NCBI GenBank assembly: GCA_020024515.1
Contig: JAHHTR010000033.1
Coordinates: 1-20,267, forward strand
DNA from: Angelakisella sp.
Lineage (GTDB): Bacteria; Bacillota; Clostridia; Oscillospirales; Ruminococcaceae
Length of the DNA: 20,267 bases
Direction: 5' to 3'
Positions 1 to 7,675 of this stretch are shown one piece after another. The position numbers and the translations under genes are program-made. Every line of letters starts with the position of its first letter. Within the stretch, counting starts at the first letter, position 1. A model generated the notes under the pieces. That model was not told where the DNA came from, searched no databases, and worked only from the letters and a program-made list of their open reading frames with translations.

Positions 1-10
1 TTTTCCTTTT

Positions 11-498
11 ATGAGTCATTATTTTTTAGTGTTGCACTTATATTGTAAACCTATAGTAATAATAATATTTTTAGTTTATTTTATAAAATTTATTTTTAAT
101 TTTATTGTCTCTATTATTAAAACACTTTCCAGTTTAGATGCTGTTATAATAGTTGCACTAATAACTGGTAGCATTTCAATTATTGTTTCAATATTAGGAA
201 AATATATTGATTATAAAAAAGAATAACTACATATACAGAAAAAGAAATGTTAGAAGATATATTCAAATTTTCAAAGAAAATTACATTATGGGGTTCATCA
301 AATGTTGTTAATAAATGGGTACAGTTTCGTGGAAATGCAATCAATCCTAATTCGGTAACAGAAAATATACATTTAATGGAAGATATTGTGAATGAAATGA
401 GAAAAGATTTAGGTATAAAAAAAACTAAAAAAGGTAACCTAATAATGGCTTTTTTGATAAATGATATTAAAGAAAAAATGAAAGAAGTGAAAAAATGA
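11..498 (+). pseudogene. Broken small membrane protein gene of the type I R-M locus
   Basis: Two reading frames appear to be pieces of one gene. The first (11-226) ends in a hydrophobic membrane segment (about residues 45-64) followed by DYKKE and a stop. The second is open from 217, with its first ATG at 247, and reads TEKEMLEDIF, ITLWGSSNVVNKW, RKDLG and FLINDI up to the stop at 496-498. As I recall, small proteins found in hsd operons have the order membrane helix, charged ELREKK..YE linker, EREM, VIWGSDE, RKDLG, LFINDI in one chain. Here the linker of roughly 30 residues is missing and the frame shifts between about 217 and 240, which looks like an internal deletion. The second piece could still be translated from 247, and it overlaps the hsdS start by ATGA, so it may keep translational coupling. 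The first frame is open to the left window edge. Function is unknown. Two separate small genes is the alternative. Confidence 0.55.
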
Positions 499-1757
499 CA
501 ACCGAAATTAAAAACCGTATAGAACAAATACAACGTGGTGAAGTCCCGCAAGGCTATAAAAAGACAAAAATAGGTATTGTACCTATTGAGTGGGATATAA
601 AAAAATTTAATAATATTTTTACTATTATTGCAAATAATACTTTTTCTCGTAGTGAAATGAATGATATTAAAGGAGATTATTATAATATTCATTATGGAGA
701 TATACTTATAAAATATAAAGAAACTATAAATTGTCTGAATGATAAAATACCATTTATTAATGAAGAAAATATAGTAAGAGATGATATGATATTAAAAAAT
801 GGAGATATAATATTTTCAGATACTGCCGAAGATTATACAGTTGGTAAAGCAGTCGAATTATTAAATATATGTGATAAAAAAATTGTATCTGGTTTACATA
901 CTATACCGTGTAGACCAAATAAAAATTTTGATTCAAAATGGTTAGGTTATTTTTGCAATTTTACTTTATATCATAATCAATTATTACCATTAGCAACAGG
1001 TACAAAAGTAACATCAATTTCAAAATCTTCTATACGCAATACTTTTATAATTATCCCCCCACTCCCCCAACAACAAAAAATAGCAGATATACTGTCAACA
1101 CAAGACAAGGTAATAGAGTTAAAAGAAAAACTGATTGCCGAAAAACAAAAGCAAAAAAAATATCTTATGCAAAACCTATTGACAGGAAAAAAGAGACTGA
1201 AAGGGTTTACTGAGAAGTGGGAAATAAAAAAAATTGTAGATATTTATAAAATAACTCGTGGAAATGTTTTATCGACTGCATTAATTGTAAATAAACTAAA
1301 CAACAATTATAAATATCCTGTATATTCGTCTCAAACTAAACAAAATGGGTTAATGGGTTTTTATAATAATTACCTTTATGAAAATGCAATTACTTGGACA
1401 ACTGATGGAGCGAATGCTGGATTTGTTACTTATCGTAAAGGAAAATTTTATTGTACTAATGTTTGTGGTGTTTTATTAAATGAAAAAGGGTATTGTAATA
1501 AATGTATGGCTGAAATTTTAAATTCCATAACTAAAAAATATGTTTCATATGTTGGTAATCCTAAATTAATGAATAATACAATGGCGAAAATAAAAATCAA
1601 TTTTCCACCAGTAGCGGAACAAACCGCAATAGCCGAAATTCTTTCCACTGCCGACAGGGAAATAGAACTATTGCAAGAAGAACTGGAACAGGAAAAACAA
1701 AGGAAAAAAGCGTTAATGCAATTATTGCTTACAGGCATTGTAAGAGTAAAAATATAG
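495..1757 (+). CDS. hsdS: Type I restriction-modification specificity subunit HsdS
   Basis: HsdS (420 aa) is the DNA-recognition subunit of a type I R-M complex. It binds both halves of a split target and holds HsdM and HsdR in the cytoplasmic enzyme. The layout is classic: target-recognition domain 1 (about residues 18-187), a conserved helix (about 188-235, PPLPQQQKIADIL to LLTGKKRL), target-recognition domain 2 (about 237-370), and a second copy of the helix (about 371-418, PPVAEQTAIAEIL to LLTGIVRV). The two helices are a clear internal repeat about 183 residues apart and act as spacers and HsdM contacts. The start codon overlaps the preceding stop as ATGA. The recognition domains are visibly more AT-rich than the helices, as expected for domains exchanged between strains. 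The target sequence cannot be predicted from this sequence. Length is normal, with no frameshift. Confidence 0.95.
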   Translation: MTTEIKNRIEQIQRGEVPQGYKKTKIGIVPIEWDIKKFNNIFTIIANNTFSRSEMNDIKGDYYNIHYGDILIKYKETINCLNDKIPFINEENIVRDDMILKNGDIIFSDTAEDYTVGKAVELLNICDKKIVSGLHTIPCRPNKNFDSKWLGYFCNFTLYHNQLLPLATGTKVTSISKSSIRNTFIIIPPLPQQQKIADILSTQDKVIELKEKLIAEKQKQKKYLMQNLLTGKKRLKGFTEKWEIKKIVDIYKITRGNVLSTALIVNKLNNNYKYPVYSSQTKQNGLMGFYNNYLYENAITWTTDGANAGFVTYRKGKFYCTNVCGVLLNEKGYCNKCMAEILNSITKKYVSYVGNPKLMNNTMAKIKINFPPVAEQTAIAEILSTADREIELLQEELEQEKQRKKALMQLLLTGIVRVKI

Positions 1758-1760
1758 AAC

Positions 1761-1802
1761 AACACAAAAAAGCGGATCTTTACGGTTTCGCTTGTTTGTG
1801 TT
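1761..1802 (+). promoter_or_regulatory. Intercistronic hairpin between hsdS and hsdR
   Basis: A 14-bp inverted repeat with one mismatch: AACACAAAAAAGCG (1761-1774) pairs with CGCTTGTTTGTGTT (1789-1802) around a 14-nt loop. It begins 3 nt after the hsdS stop and lies just before the hsdR ribosome binding site (AAGGGAG at 1807-1813). There is no T-run directly after the stem; a T7 tract comes only after the ribosome binding site. It may be an attenuator, an mRNA processing site or a translational brake on hsdR. The function is inferred. Confidence 0.6.
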
Positions 1803-1820
1803 ATATAAGGGAGTTTTTTT

Positions 1821-4800
1821 ATGAATAAAGATATATTTTCGGAAGTGAATATAAGCCAAAGACCGGCGATAGACGTACTTCAAAAGTTGGGTTATACATA
1901 TATTTCACCGCAAGACTGCTCCATACAACGTGGTTCAGCTTATAACGTTGTTTTAAAAGGCGTGTTAAGGGAGCAACTGAAAAAACTGAATAAATTTAAC
2001 TATGGCGGCGTAGAATGTGAATTTTCTTCCGCAAATATAGAAAAAGCGATAGAGGATATTGACGAACCACTGACAGACGGTCTTGTTAAAACAAGCGAAA
2101 AAATATATAACGCACTGCTCTATGGAAAAAGTTACCCCGAAATTGTCGGCAGTGGTAATATACAGAGCTTTAACCTAAAATTTATAGATTGGAACAAGAC
2201 AGAAAATAACGTTTTCCACGTTACAGAAGAATATCAAGTGGAAAGTGTGGATAAACAGCACAACTTCCGACCCGATATTGTTTTGTTTATTAACGGTATA
2301 CCGTTTGCGATTATTGAGTGCAAAAAGGCTGATGTATCAGTAGAACAGGGTATTGAACAGTGCATACGAAACCAAAAGCCTGAGTATATACCGCAACTTT
2401 TTAAATTTGCGCAAGTGCTGATGTCAACAAATAAAAATAATGTAAAATACGCTACAACAAATACGCCCAAAAAATTTTGGTGCGTTTGGAAAGAGCAAGA
2501 CGAAGTATTTTTGAATAATATGCTTGCCAAATGTGTCACCGACAGAATACCCACTGTTCAAGACAAAAACATTATTTCGCTATTCGCAAAAGAAAGACTT
2601 TTGGAGCTTACAAAATATTTTGTGCTTTTTGACGCCAATATCAAAAAAATTTGCCGTTATCAACAATACTTTGCAATTAAAGAAATTATTAAAACAATTA
2701 ATCAAAATGACAGCTATGGAAACAGACAGAGCGGTATTGTCTGGCACACACAGGGCAGCGGTAAATCGCTGACAATGGTAATGCTTGCAAAATATATATT
2801 AATGGAACTGTCACAGTTTAACCCAAAGGTGGCGATAGTAACCGACAGAAAAGAACTTGACAAACAGATAGCAAAAACCTTTGCCCATACCGGACTAAAT
2901 CCCGCCCGCGCCACAAGCGGAAAGCATTTGACAGAGCTTATAAAAAACAACAAGGCTGATATAATAACATCTATAATAAATAAATTCAATACAGTTGAAA
3001 GCAGTGGACTGAAAGCAGAAGACAGAAATATTTTTATCTTGGTCGACGAGAGCCACCGTTCCAACTACGGCGAACTTGCCACAAAAATGAGAAACGTATT
3101 CCCAAATGCTTGCTATATTGGTTTTACAGGCACACCGCTTATGAAAAAAGAAAAAAACACAATGACAAAATTTGGTAAATTAATTCATAAGTATACAATA
3201 AAAGACGGTGTAGACGACAAGGCAATATTACCGCTTATTTACGAGGGCAGATTTGTTGAACAAAAGGTTGATGAAGAAAATATTGACCTGTGGTTTAATG
3301 AAACAACAAAAAAACTTACGGAAAAGCAAAAACTGGATTTAAAAAACAAGTGGAGCAGTATCAAACGATTGACCTCAACCGACGCAAGAATTAAGCGGAT
3401 AGCTTTGGATATTAACAGACACTTTAACGAGTCATTGAAAGATACAGGATTTAAAGCAATGCTTGCAACTAATTACAAAAAGGACGCTATACGCTATTTA
3501 AGGGCTTTTGAACAAATGGGGGACTTAAATTGCGCTGTCGTTATTTCTCCGCCCGATATACGAGAAGGTGACACTGATGTTGATGAGTCTACCGATGACC
3601 AAGTTAAAGCATACTGGGGTAAAATGATGAAATTGTACGGTGACGCCGATACCTATGAAGATAAAATCAAGAGCGACTTTATAGACGGTGAAATAGATAT
3701 TTTGATAGTATGTTCAAAGCTTTTGACAGGTTTTGACGCGCCTTTGTGTCAGGTATTGTATATTGACAAGGAGTTAAAAGAACACGGATTGCTACAAGCG
3801 ATAGCGAGAACAAACCGTTTAATGGACGGCAAAGAATATGGCTTGATTGTAGATTATCGAGGACTTATCGAAAAACTTGATACAGCTATGAATATGTACA
3901 GTGGCGCAGGTCTTGAAAACTTTGATTCGGAGGACTTAAAAGGCACTATAACCGATGTTGTTTCTGCTGTCGGAGCGTTGAGAGAAAGTTATTCACGCAT
4001 AATCGAATTATTTATTTCTGTTAAAAACAAGGACGATGAGGAAGAACTCGAAACATATCTTGCTGATAACAAAAAAAGAGAAGACTTTTATAACTATCTC
4101 TGTATTTTCGGCAGAAATCTTAATATTGTTTTAAATTCTCAATCAGCATATAACGCAGTTGAACGAACTGATTTGGAAAAATACAAAAAATCATTTGTAT
4201 TTTGGCAAAAGCTCCGCCGTAATGTGAAAATAAGATATTTTGACGCAATAGACAACAGCGAATATGAACCTTTAATGCAAAATTTATTGGATACGCATTT
4301 GTCAATAGCAGGACTCAAAAAAATAACAAACCCTATTGATATACTCAATAAAGACGATTTTGAAAAAGAGCTTGATGAACTTGTCTCTAAAAAAGCCCAA
4401 GCAGACGCTATTCAAAGCCGAATGACAAAGAGTATCAGCGAAAAATATGACAAAAATCCAGCATATTATGACAGCTTTTCAAAACGGATAAAGTCCGCTT
4501 TACAGGAGTATAAAGACAGGGTAATTAATGATGCGGAATATCTTGTTAAAATGAAAGAAATTATGCAAGACTATGCAGATGGAAAAAGTACTGTCACTTA
4601 TCCTGAAAAAATAAAGGGGAATATACACGCACAGGCATTTTACGGTGTTATAGGTGCAATACTCTCAGAACAGCTGTCAACTGACAGCATTGCTGATATA
4701 TCAATTCAAATTACCGATATTGTCGCAAGACACAGTATGGTAGATTGGACAGACAACAAATCTATTCACGACAAACTAGCTCAGGATATAGACGATTTAT

Positions 4801-4898
4801 TTTATATGTACGAAAAAGAAAAAGGCTTAAAGCTGTCTTTCGATACTATTGATATGATAATAGAAAATGTAAAGACTGTTGCACTAAGGAGGTTTTAA
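1821..4898 (+). CDS. hsdR: Type I restriction enzyme motor and nuclease subunit HsdR
   Basis: HsdR (1025 aa) translocates DNA using ATP and cuts it far from the recognition site. The N-terminal PD-(D/E)xK nuclease shows D152 in FRPDIVLF and E166-C-K168 in IIECKKA. The superfamily 2 helicase motor follows: Walker A QGSGKS (311-316), DESH box (409-412), motif III FTGTP (435-439), a GFDAP element, and motif VI QAIARTNR (659-666). The C-terminal part is the helical domain that contacts HsdM. All catalytic residues are present and the length is normal, so the enzyme looks active. The ATG has AAGGGAG upstream, separated by a T7 tract. It ends in TAATG, overlapping the next gene by one base. The motor and nuclease motifs resemble those of the EcoR124I group. 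Activity needs HsdM, which is not in this window. Confidence 0.96.
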   Translation: MNKDIFSEVNISQRPAIDVLQKLGYTYISPQDCSIQRGSAYNVVLKGVLREQLKKLNKFNYGGVECEFSSANIEKAIEDIDEPLTDGLVKTSEKIYNALLYGKSYPEIVGSGNIQSFNLKFIDWNKTENNVFHVTEEYQVESVDKQHNFRPDIVLFINGIPFAIIECKKADVSVEQGIEQCIRNQKPEYIPQLFKFAQVLMSTNKNNVKYATTNTPKKFWCVWKEQDEVFLNNMLAKCVTDRIPTVQDKNIISLFAKERLLELTKYFVLFDANIKKICRYQQYFAIKEIIKTINQNDSYGNRQSGIVWHTQGSGKSLTMVMLAKYILMELSQFNPKVAIVTDRKELDKQIAKTFAHTGLNPARATSGKHLTELIKNNKADIITSIINKFNTVESSGLKAEDRNIFILVDESHRSNYGELATKMRNVFPNACYIGFTGTPLMKKEKNTMTKFGKLIHKYTIKDGVDDKAILPLIYEGRFVEQKVDEENIDLWFNETTKKLTEKQKLDLKNKWSSIKRLTSTDARIKRIALDINRHFNESLKDTGFKAMLATNYKKDAIRYLRAFEQMGDLNCAVVISPPDIREGDTDVDESTDDQVKAYWGKMMKLYGDADTYEDKIKSDFIDGEIDILIVCSKLLTGFDAPLCQVLYIDKELKEHGLLQAIARTNRLMDGKEYGLIVDYRGLIEKLDTAMNMYSGAGLENFDSEDLKGTITDVVSAVGALRESYSRIIELFISVKNKDDEEELETYLADNKKREDFYNYLCIFGRNLNIVLNSQSAYNAVERTDLEKYKKSFVFWQKLRRNVKIRYFDAIDNSEYEPLMQNLLDTHLSIAGLKKITNPIDILNKDDFEKELDELVSKKAQADAIQSRMTKSISEKYDKNPAYYDSFSKRIKSALQEYKDRVINDAEYLVKMKEIMQDYADGKSTVTYPEKIKGNIHAQAFYGVIGAILSEQLSTDSIADISIQITDIVARHSMVDWTDNKSIHDKLAQDIDDLFYMYEKEKGLKLSFDTIDMIIENVKTVALRRF

Positions 4899-5605
4899 TG
4901 CTTAGAACTGTTTGGGTTGGAGATAACGCAATTAACTATAATCTAACCTTAAAGAATGTAAAAAATATTAACTTACGCATAAAATCAAACAGCAGTATTA
5001 ATGTATCAGCACCACAATATGCCGATATATCCAAAATAGATGCTTTTGTAATTTCAAAAAAAGATTATATATTTTCATCTGTTAAACAATATGAAAATTC
5101 ACATGAAATTAAGCAAAAACCAAAACGCTATATCAGTGGTGAAAATTTTAGGATATTGGGTAGCGATTTACAGTTAAAAGTAATTGAAGATAATAATGAA
5201 GAAGTATTTAGAGACGGAGTATATCTCTATTTAAAAGTACGCAACAAAAATAATTTAAAAAGAAAACAAAGAATGATAGCCAAATGGACAAAATCAGAAA
5301 CAGAACGAATATATAACGAGATAGCAAGTGAAGTTTATAAAAATTTTGTTAAAAACGGAGTATCGTTTCCAACAATAAAAATCCGTAATATGAGTAAACG
5401 TTGGGGTTCATGTCAAGTTGATAAGTGTGTGATTAATATAAATTCAAAATTAATTGAAGCACCAAGAAACTGTATAGAATATGTCTTTATACATGAATTT
5501 TGTCATTTTGTACATTCAAATCATTCAAAAAACTTTTATACCCTCTTACAAACTATGCTACCCGACTGGAAAGAAAGAAAAAAACTTTTGGAAAATACTA
5601 TATGA
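4898..5605 (+). CDS. YgjP/DUF45-family zinc metallopeptidase linked to type I R-M
   Basis: A 235-aa cytoplasmic protein of the YgjP-like (DUF45, M48-related) family. It has the SprT-like zinc site H199-E200-x-x-H203 with a likely third ligand H209 in HSNHSKNF, and the family motif KRWGSC (167-172). There is no signal peptide. The start is fixed by an ideal AAGGAGG (4886-4892) five bases before the ATG, and the ATG overlaps the hsdR stop by one base, so the two are translationally coupled. Genes of this family often follow hsdR in bacterial genomes, but their role in restriction is, to my knowledge, not established. Proteolytic control of HsdR, as ClpXP does in E. coli, is one idea but only inference. 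Family assignment is confident; substrate and role are unknown. Confidence 0.88.
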   Translation: MLRTVWVGDNAINYNLTLKNVKNINLRIKSNSSINVSAPQYADISKIDAFVISKKDYIFSSVKQYENSHEIKQKPKRYISGENFRILGSDLQLKVIEDNNEEVFRDGVYLYLKVRNKNNLKRKQRMIAKWTKSETERIYNEIASEVYKNFVKNGVSFPTIKIRNMSKRWGSCQVDKCVININSKLIEAPRNCIEYVFIHEFCHFVHSNHSKNFYTLLQTMLPDWKERKKLLENTI

Positions 5606-5689
5606 AAAGATTGATACCAATGTAAATACTTCGCCATATAACGCTATGCTTTATTATTAAAATGATTTTAAAAAATTAGAAAAATTTTC

Positions 5690-5709
5690 ATTTGCAATTC
5701 CTTGCAAAT
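5690..5709. promoter_or_regulatory. Palindrome overlapping the ferritin -35 (candidate operator)
   Basis: A perfect 8-bp inverted repeat, ATTTGCAA and TTGCAAAT, separated by TTCC. Its right arm contains the -35 hexamer of the ferritin promoter, so a bound protein would block RNA polymerase. It does not match the Fur or PerR consensus well. Operator function is inferred from symmetry and position. Confidence 0.5.
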
Positions 5710-5730
5710 TCATCATTTTTAAGCTATAAT
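5702..5730 (+). promoter_or_regulatory. Sigma-A promoter of the ferritin gene
   Basis: TTGCAA (5702-5707), a 17-bp spacer and a perfect TATAAT (5725-5730). It lies 39 bp upstream of the ferritin ATG and points toward it. The 164-bp gap after the metallopeptidase gene shows no clear terminator, so some read-through from the R-M operon is possible. Confidence 0.8.
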
Positions 5731-5769
5731 ACAATTCAATATTTATATAAAAGAAAGGAGCTTTTTTTC

Positions 5770-6282
5770 ATGCTCAACGATAAAATTACGGAACTAATTA
5801 ACACACAAATCAACCGAGAATTTTACTCTGCCTATCTTTATCTTGGTTTTTCAACTTGGTTTGAAGATACCGGACTAACAGGCTTTGCCAACTGGTACAA
5901 TGTTCAGGTGCAAGAGGAGCGAGATCATGCTATGCTGTTTCTCAAATATCTGCAAAATAATGGTGGCCGTCCTTCTTTGCAAACCATTGAATGTCCTAAG
6001 CAAAATTTTGAAAATCCACGCCAGCTACTGGAAGCTACTATGGAACATGAGAAGTATGTTACCAGACTTATTCATGATATTTATAATACTGCTTTTGAAG
6101 AAAAAGACTTTCGCACTATGCAATTTCTTGACTGGTTTGTTAAGGAGCAGGGAGAAGAAGAAAAAAATGCTGAAGATTTAATTAAGAGATGGGATCTTTT
6201 TGGTGGTGATCCAAAATCTCTTTATATGCTTGATAATGAACTTACATCTCGTATATACACCGCTCCGTCTCTTGTATTGTAA
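5770..6282 (+). CDS. ftnA: Bacterial non-heme ferritin (iron storage)
   Basis: A 170-aa ferritin that oxidises Fe(II) and stores iron in a 24-subunit cytoplasmic shell. The full ferroxidase set is visible at the positions numbered as in E. coli FtnA: E17, E50, H53, E94 and Q127, with extra acidic residues E49 and E130. The family length is about 165-175 aa. The frame is open further upstream, but the start at 5770 is chosen because AGAAAGGAG (5752-5760) precedes it by 9 nt and the protein then starts exactly where ferritins do. A T7 tract fills the gap between ribosome binding site and ATG. It has its own promoter with a palindrome over the -35, so it is probably regulated separately from the R-M genes. 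There is no heme-ligand feature pointing to bacterioferritin. Confidence 0.95.
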   Translation: MLNDKITELINTQINREFYSAYLYLGFSTWFEDTGLTGFANWYNVQVQEERDHAMLFLKYLQNNGGRPSLQTIECPKQNFENPRQLLEATMEHEKYVTRLIHDIYNTAFEEKDFRTMQFLDWFVKEQGEEEKNAEDLIKRWDLFGGDPKSLYMLDNELTSRIYTAPSLVL

Positions 6283-6394
6283 TTTAATAAAAATTTCTAT
6301 ATTAAATTTTAAAATGGCAATATATTTATATACTAATCTTATATAGCAAGTTGGTTGCTACTGTTTTGTTATAATATTAAATTAAATATAATTT

Positions 6395-6428
6395 AAAGCT
6401 CAATTCACTAAAAAACGAATTGAGCTTT
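6395..6428. terminator. Terminator between the convergent ferritin and ROK genes
   Basis: A perfect 12-bp stem, AAAGCTCAATTC (6395-6406) and GAATTGAGCTTT (6417-6428), with a 10-nt loop. It is followed by TGTTATTATT on the + strand and AT-rich sequence on the - strand. It lies between the ferritin (+) and ROK (-) stops, so it probably serves both directions. A shorter 6-bp hairpin at 6344-6360 precedes it. Confidence 0.75.
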
Positions 6429-6457
6429 TGTTATTATTCGACATATTTTGCATAATA

Positions 6458-7654
6458 TTATGCGTGTATAACACATTTTAATATTGCAAGTGATGCTCCA
6501 CCCAAAGCACCGTCCATTTCTCCGCAAGGTAAAATTTCCACTGTACCCAAGCGATAATTATTTTTTGTAAAATCAAATTGTTTATGAACCATTTCCAAAA
6601 AATCTTTTTGTAAATCTATATTATTAAATAAATTTCCGTGAATAAATAATTTTTGCGGATTCATAAGAATTGCAATATTCAATATAGATATACAAATATA
6701 TTTTAATGTTTGTTTGATAAGTTGTCGAATTGCCGGATCTCCAAGCACATATGCTGATGTTATATGTTCAAGTGTAATTTCATTTGAAGATTTTGCAAAA
6801 ATATGCAATAATGAAGTCGTATTATTCTCAAATATAAACTTTGCACTTTCCAATAATGCAATGTCAGATGCAACTGTTTGAAGACAACCGTCTTTGCCAC
6901 ATTCACAACGTTTTCCATTCGGAACAACAATAGTATGACCTATCTCTCCCGAACCATAAGTGGAACCAATATAAAGTCCATCTTCCGTAACATTAGCACA
7001 AAACATACCTTTTCCGATATGAAACAACGCAAAACTTGATGGTGTATTCTGTGGTTTATGTAAATATTCCGCTACCGCCATACAACGAACATTATTTTCA
7101 AAAACCACAGGAAAAGAAAATTTTTCTCGTATTTTTTGAGCATCAAAATTTTTCCATTTCTCATTACTGCTTACTACGTTGCGACCTGCTTTATCAATAT
7201 GTCCTGGAAGTGCTATGCCTATCCCCAAAATCCTCTTATTATCGAAATTTAGCTTTTCAATACAATTCTGTATATTTTCAACTATCAATTCTGTAATATT
7301 CGTTTCAATTTCAGGTGTGTATGGAATAATATTTGAATCTATAATATTTCCATGTAAATTTGCTATACAAATAGATAAAGCATTTAATGTACATTCCACA
7401 CCTATTGTATATCCATAATCAGCAAAAATATCTAGTGCTATACGACTTCGTCCGATATTTCCATTATCTTCTTTTACTTCTCCCAATTCACTGATAATCC
7501 CCTCTTTTGTCATAATAGATACTGTTGTAGTTACAGTCGCAGGAGTAATCCCTGTAATATCACTTATTTCTTTACGCGATATTCCCGGATTTCTGTAAAT
7601 ACATTCTAATATTATTTCATAATTGGAAGATTTATTTACTTTTGATTTATACAT
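6458..7654 (-). CDS. ROK-family (NagC/XylR-type) transcriptional repressor
   Basis: A 398-aa DNA-binding ROK protein. An N-terminal winged helix-turn-helix covers about residues 12-60 (ISRKEISDITGITPATVT). The ROK sugar-binding domain follows: ALPGHID (148-154) and the zinc site H240 in GEIGH with C250, C252 and C257. It is not a working sugar kinase: the phosphate-binding DxGxT near residue 83 reads YTIGVE, and the catalytic END is E186-N-N. It probably binds an amino sugar or its phosphate and releases DNA. It lies 21 bp after the DUF4838 gene with its own ribosome binding site (GAGAGG), so both form one operon. Paired palindromes at 9573-9597 and 9756-9780 are its likely operators, giving autoregulation. 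The usual GCLE zinc-motif glutamate is Q259. The effector is unknown; nagA points to GlcNAc or GlcNAc-6-P. Confidence 0.9.
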   Translation of the reverse strand: MYKSKVNKSSNYEIILECIYRNPGISRKEISDITGITPATVTTTVSIMTKEGIISELGEVKEDNGNIGRSRIALDIFADYGYTIGVECTLNALSICIANLHGNIIDSNIIPYTPEIETNITELIVENIQNCIEKLNFDNKRILGIGIALPGHIDKAGRNVVSSNEKWKNFDAQKIREKFSFPVVFENNVRCMAVAEYLHKPQNTPSSFALFHIGKGMFCANVTEDGLYIGSTYGSGEIGHTIVVPNGKRCECGKDGCLQTVASDIALLESAKFIFENNTTSLLHIFAKSSNEITLEHITSAYVLGDPAIRQLIKQTLKYICISILNIAILMNPQKLFIHGNLFNNIDLQKDFLEMVHKQFDFTKNNYRLGTVEILPCGEMDGALGGASLAILKCVIHA

Positions 7655-7675
7655 TATTTTACCTCTCTATATATA

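Noticed and set aside
180..692. 170-codon - strand frame across the start of the R-M region
   Set aside because: Low-complexity Phe/Ile/Asn-rich product typical of AT-rich antisense; it conflicts with the hsdS frame on the + strand.
1..5605. Phage or integrative element carrying the R-M genes
   Set aside because: No integrase, transposase, att-like repeats or tRNA seen in the window, so mobility cannot be supported.
5692..5769. N-terminal extension of ferritin from an upstream in-frame ATG
   Set aside because: It would cover the promoter and ribosome binding site; the ATG at 5770 has the proper AAAGGAG and gives the standard ferritin N-terminus.
6377..6396. TTAAATTA-N4-TAATTTAA as a third ROK operator
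   Set aside because: It has a different arm order and spacer from the two matched palindromes and lies in AT-rich sequence beside a terminator; likely chance.
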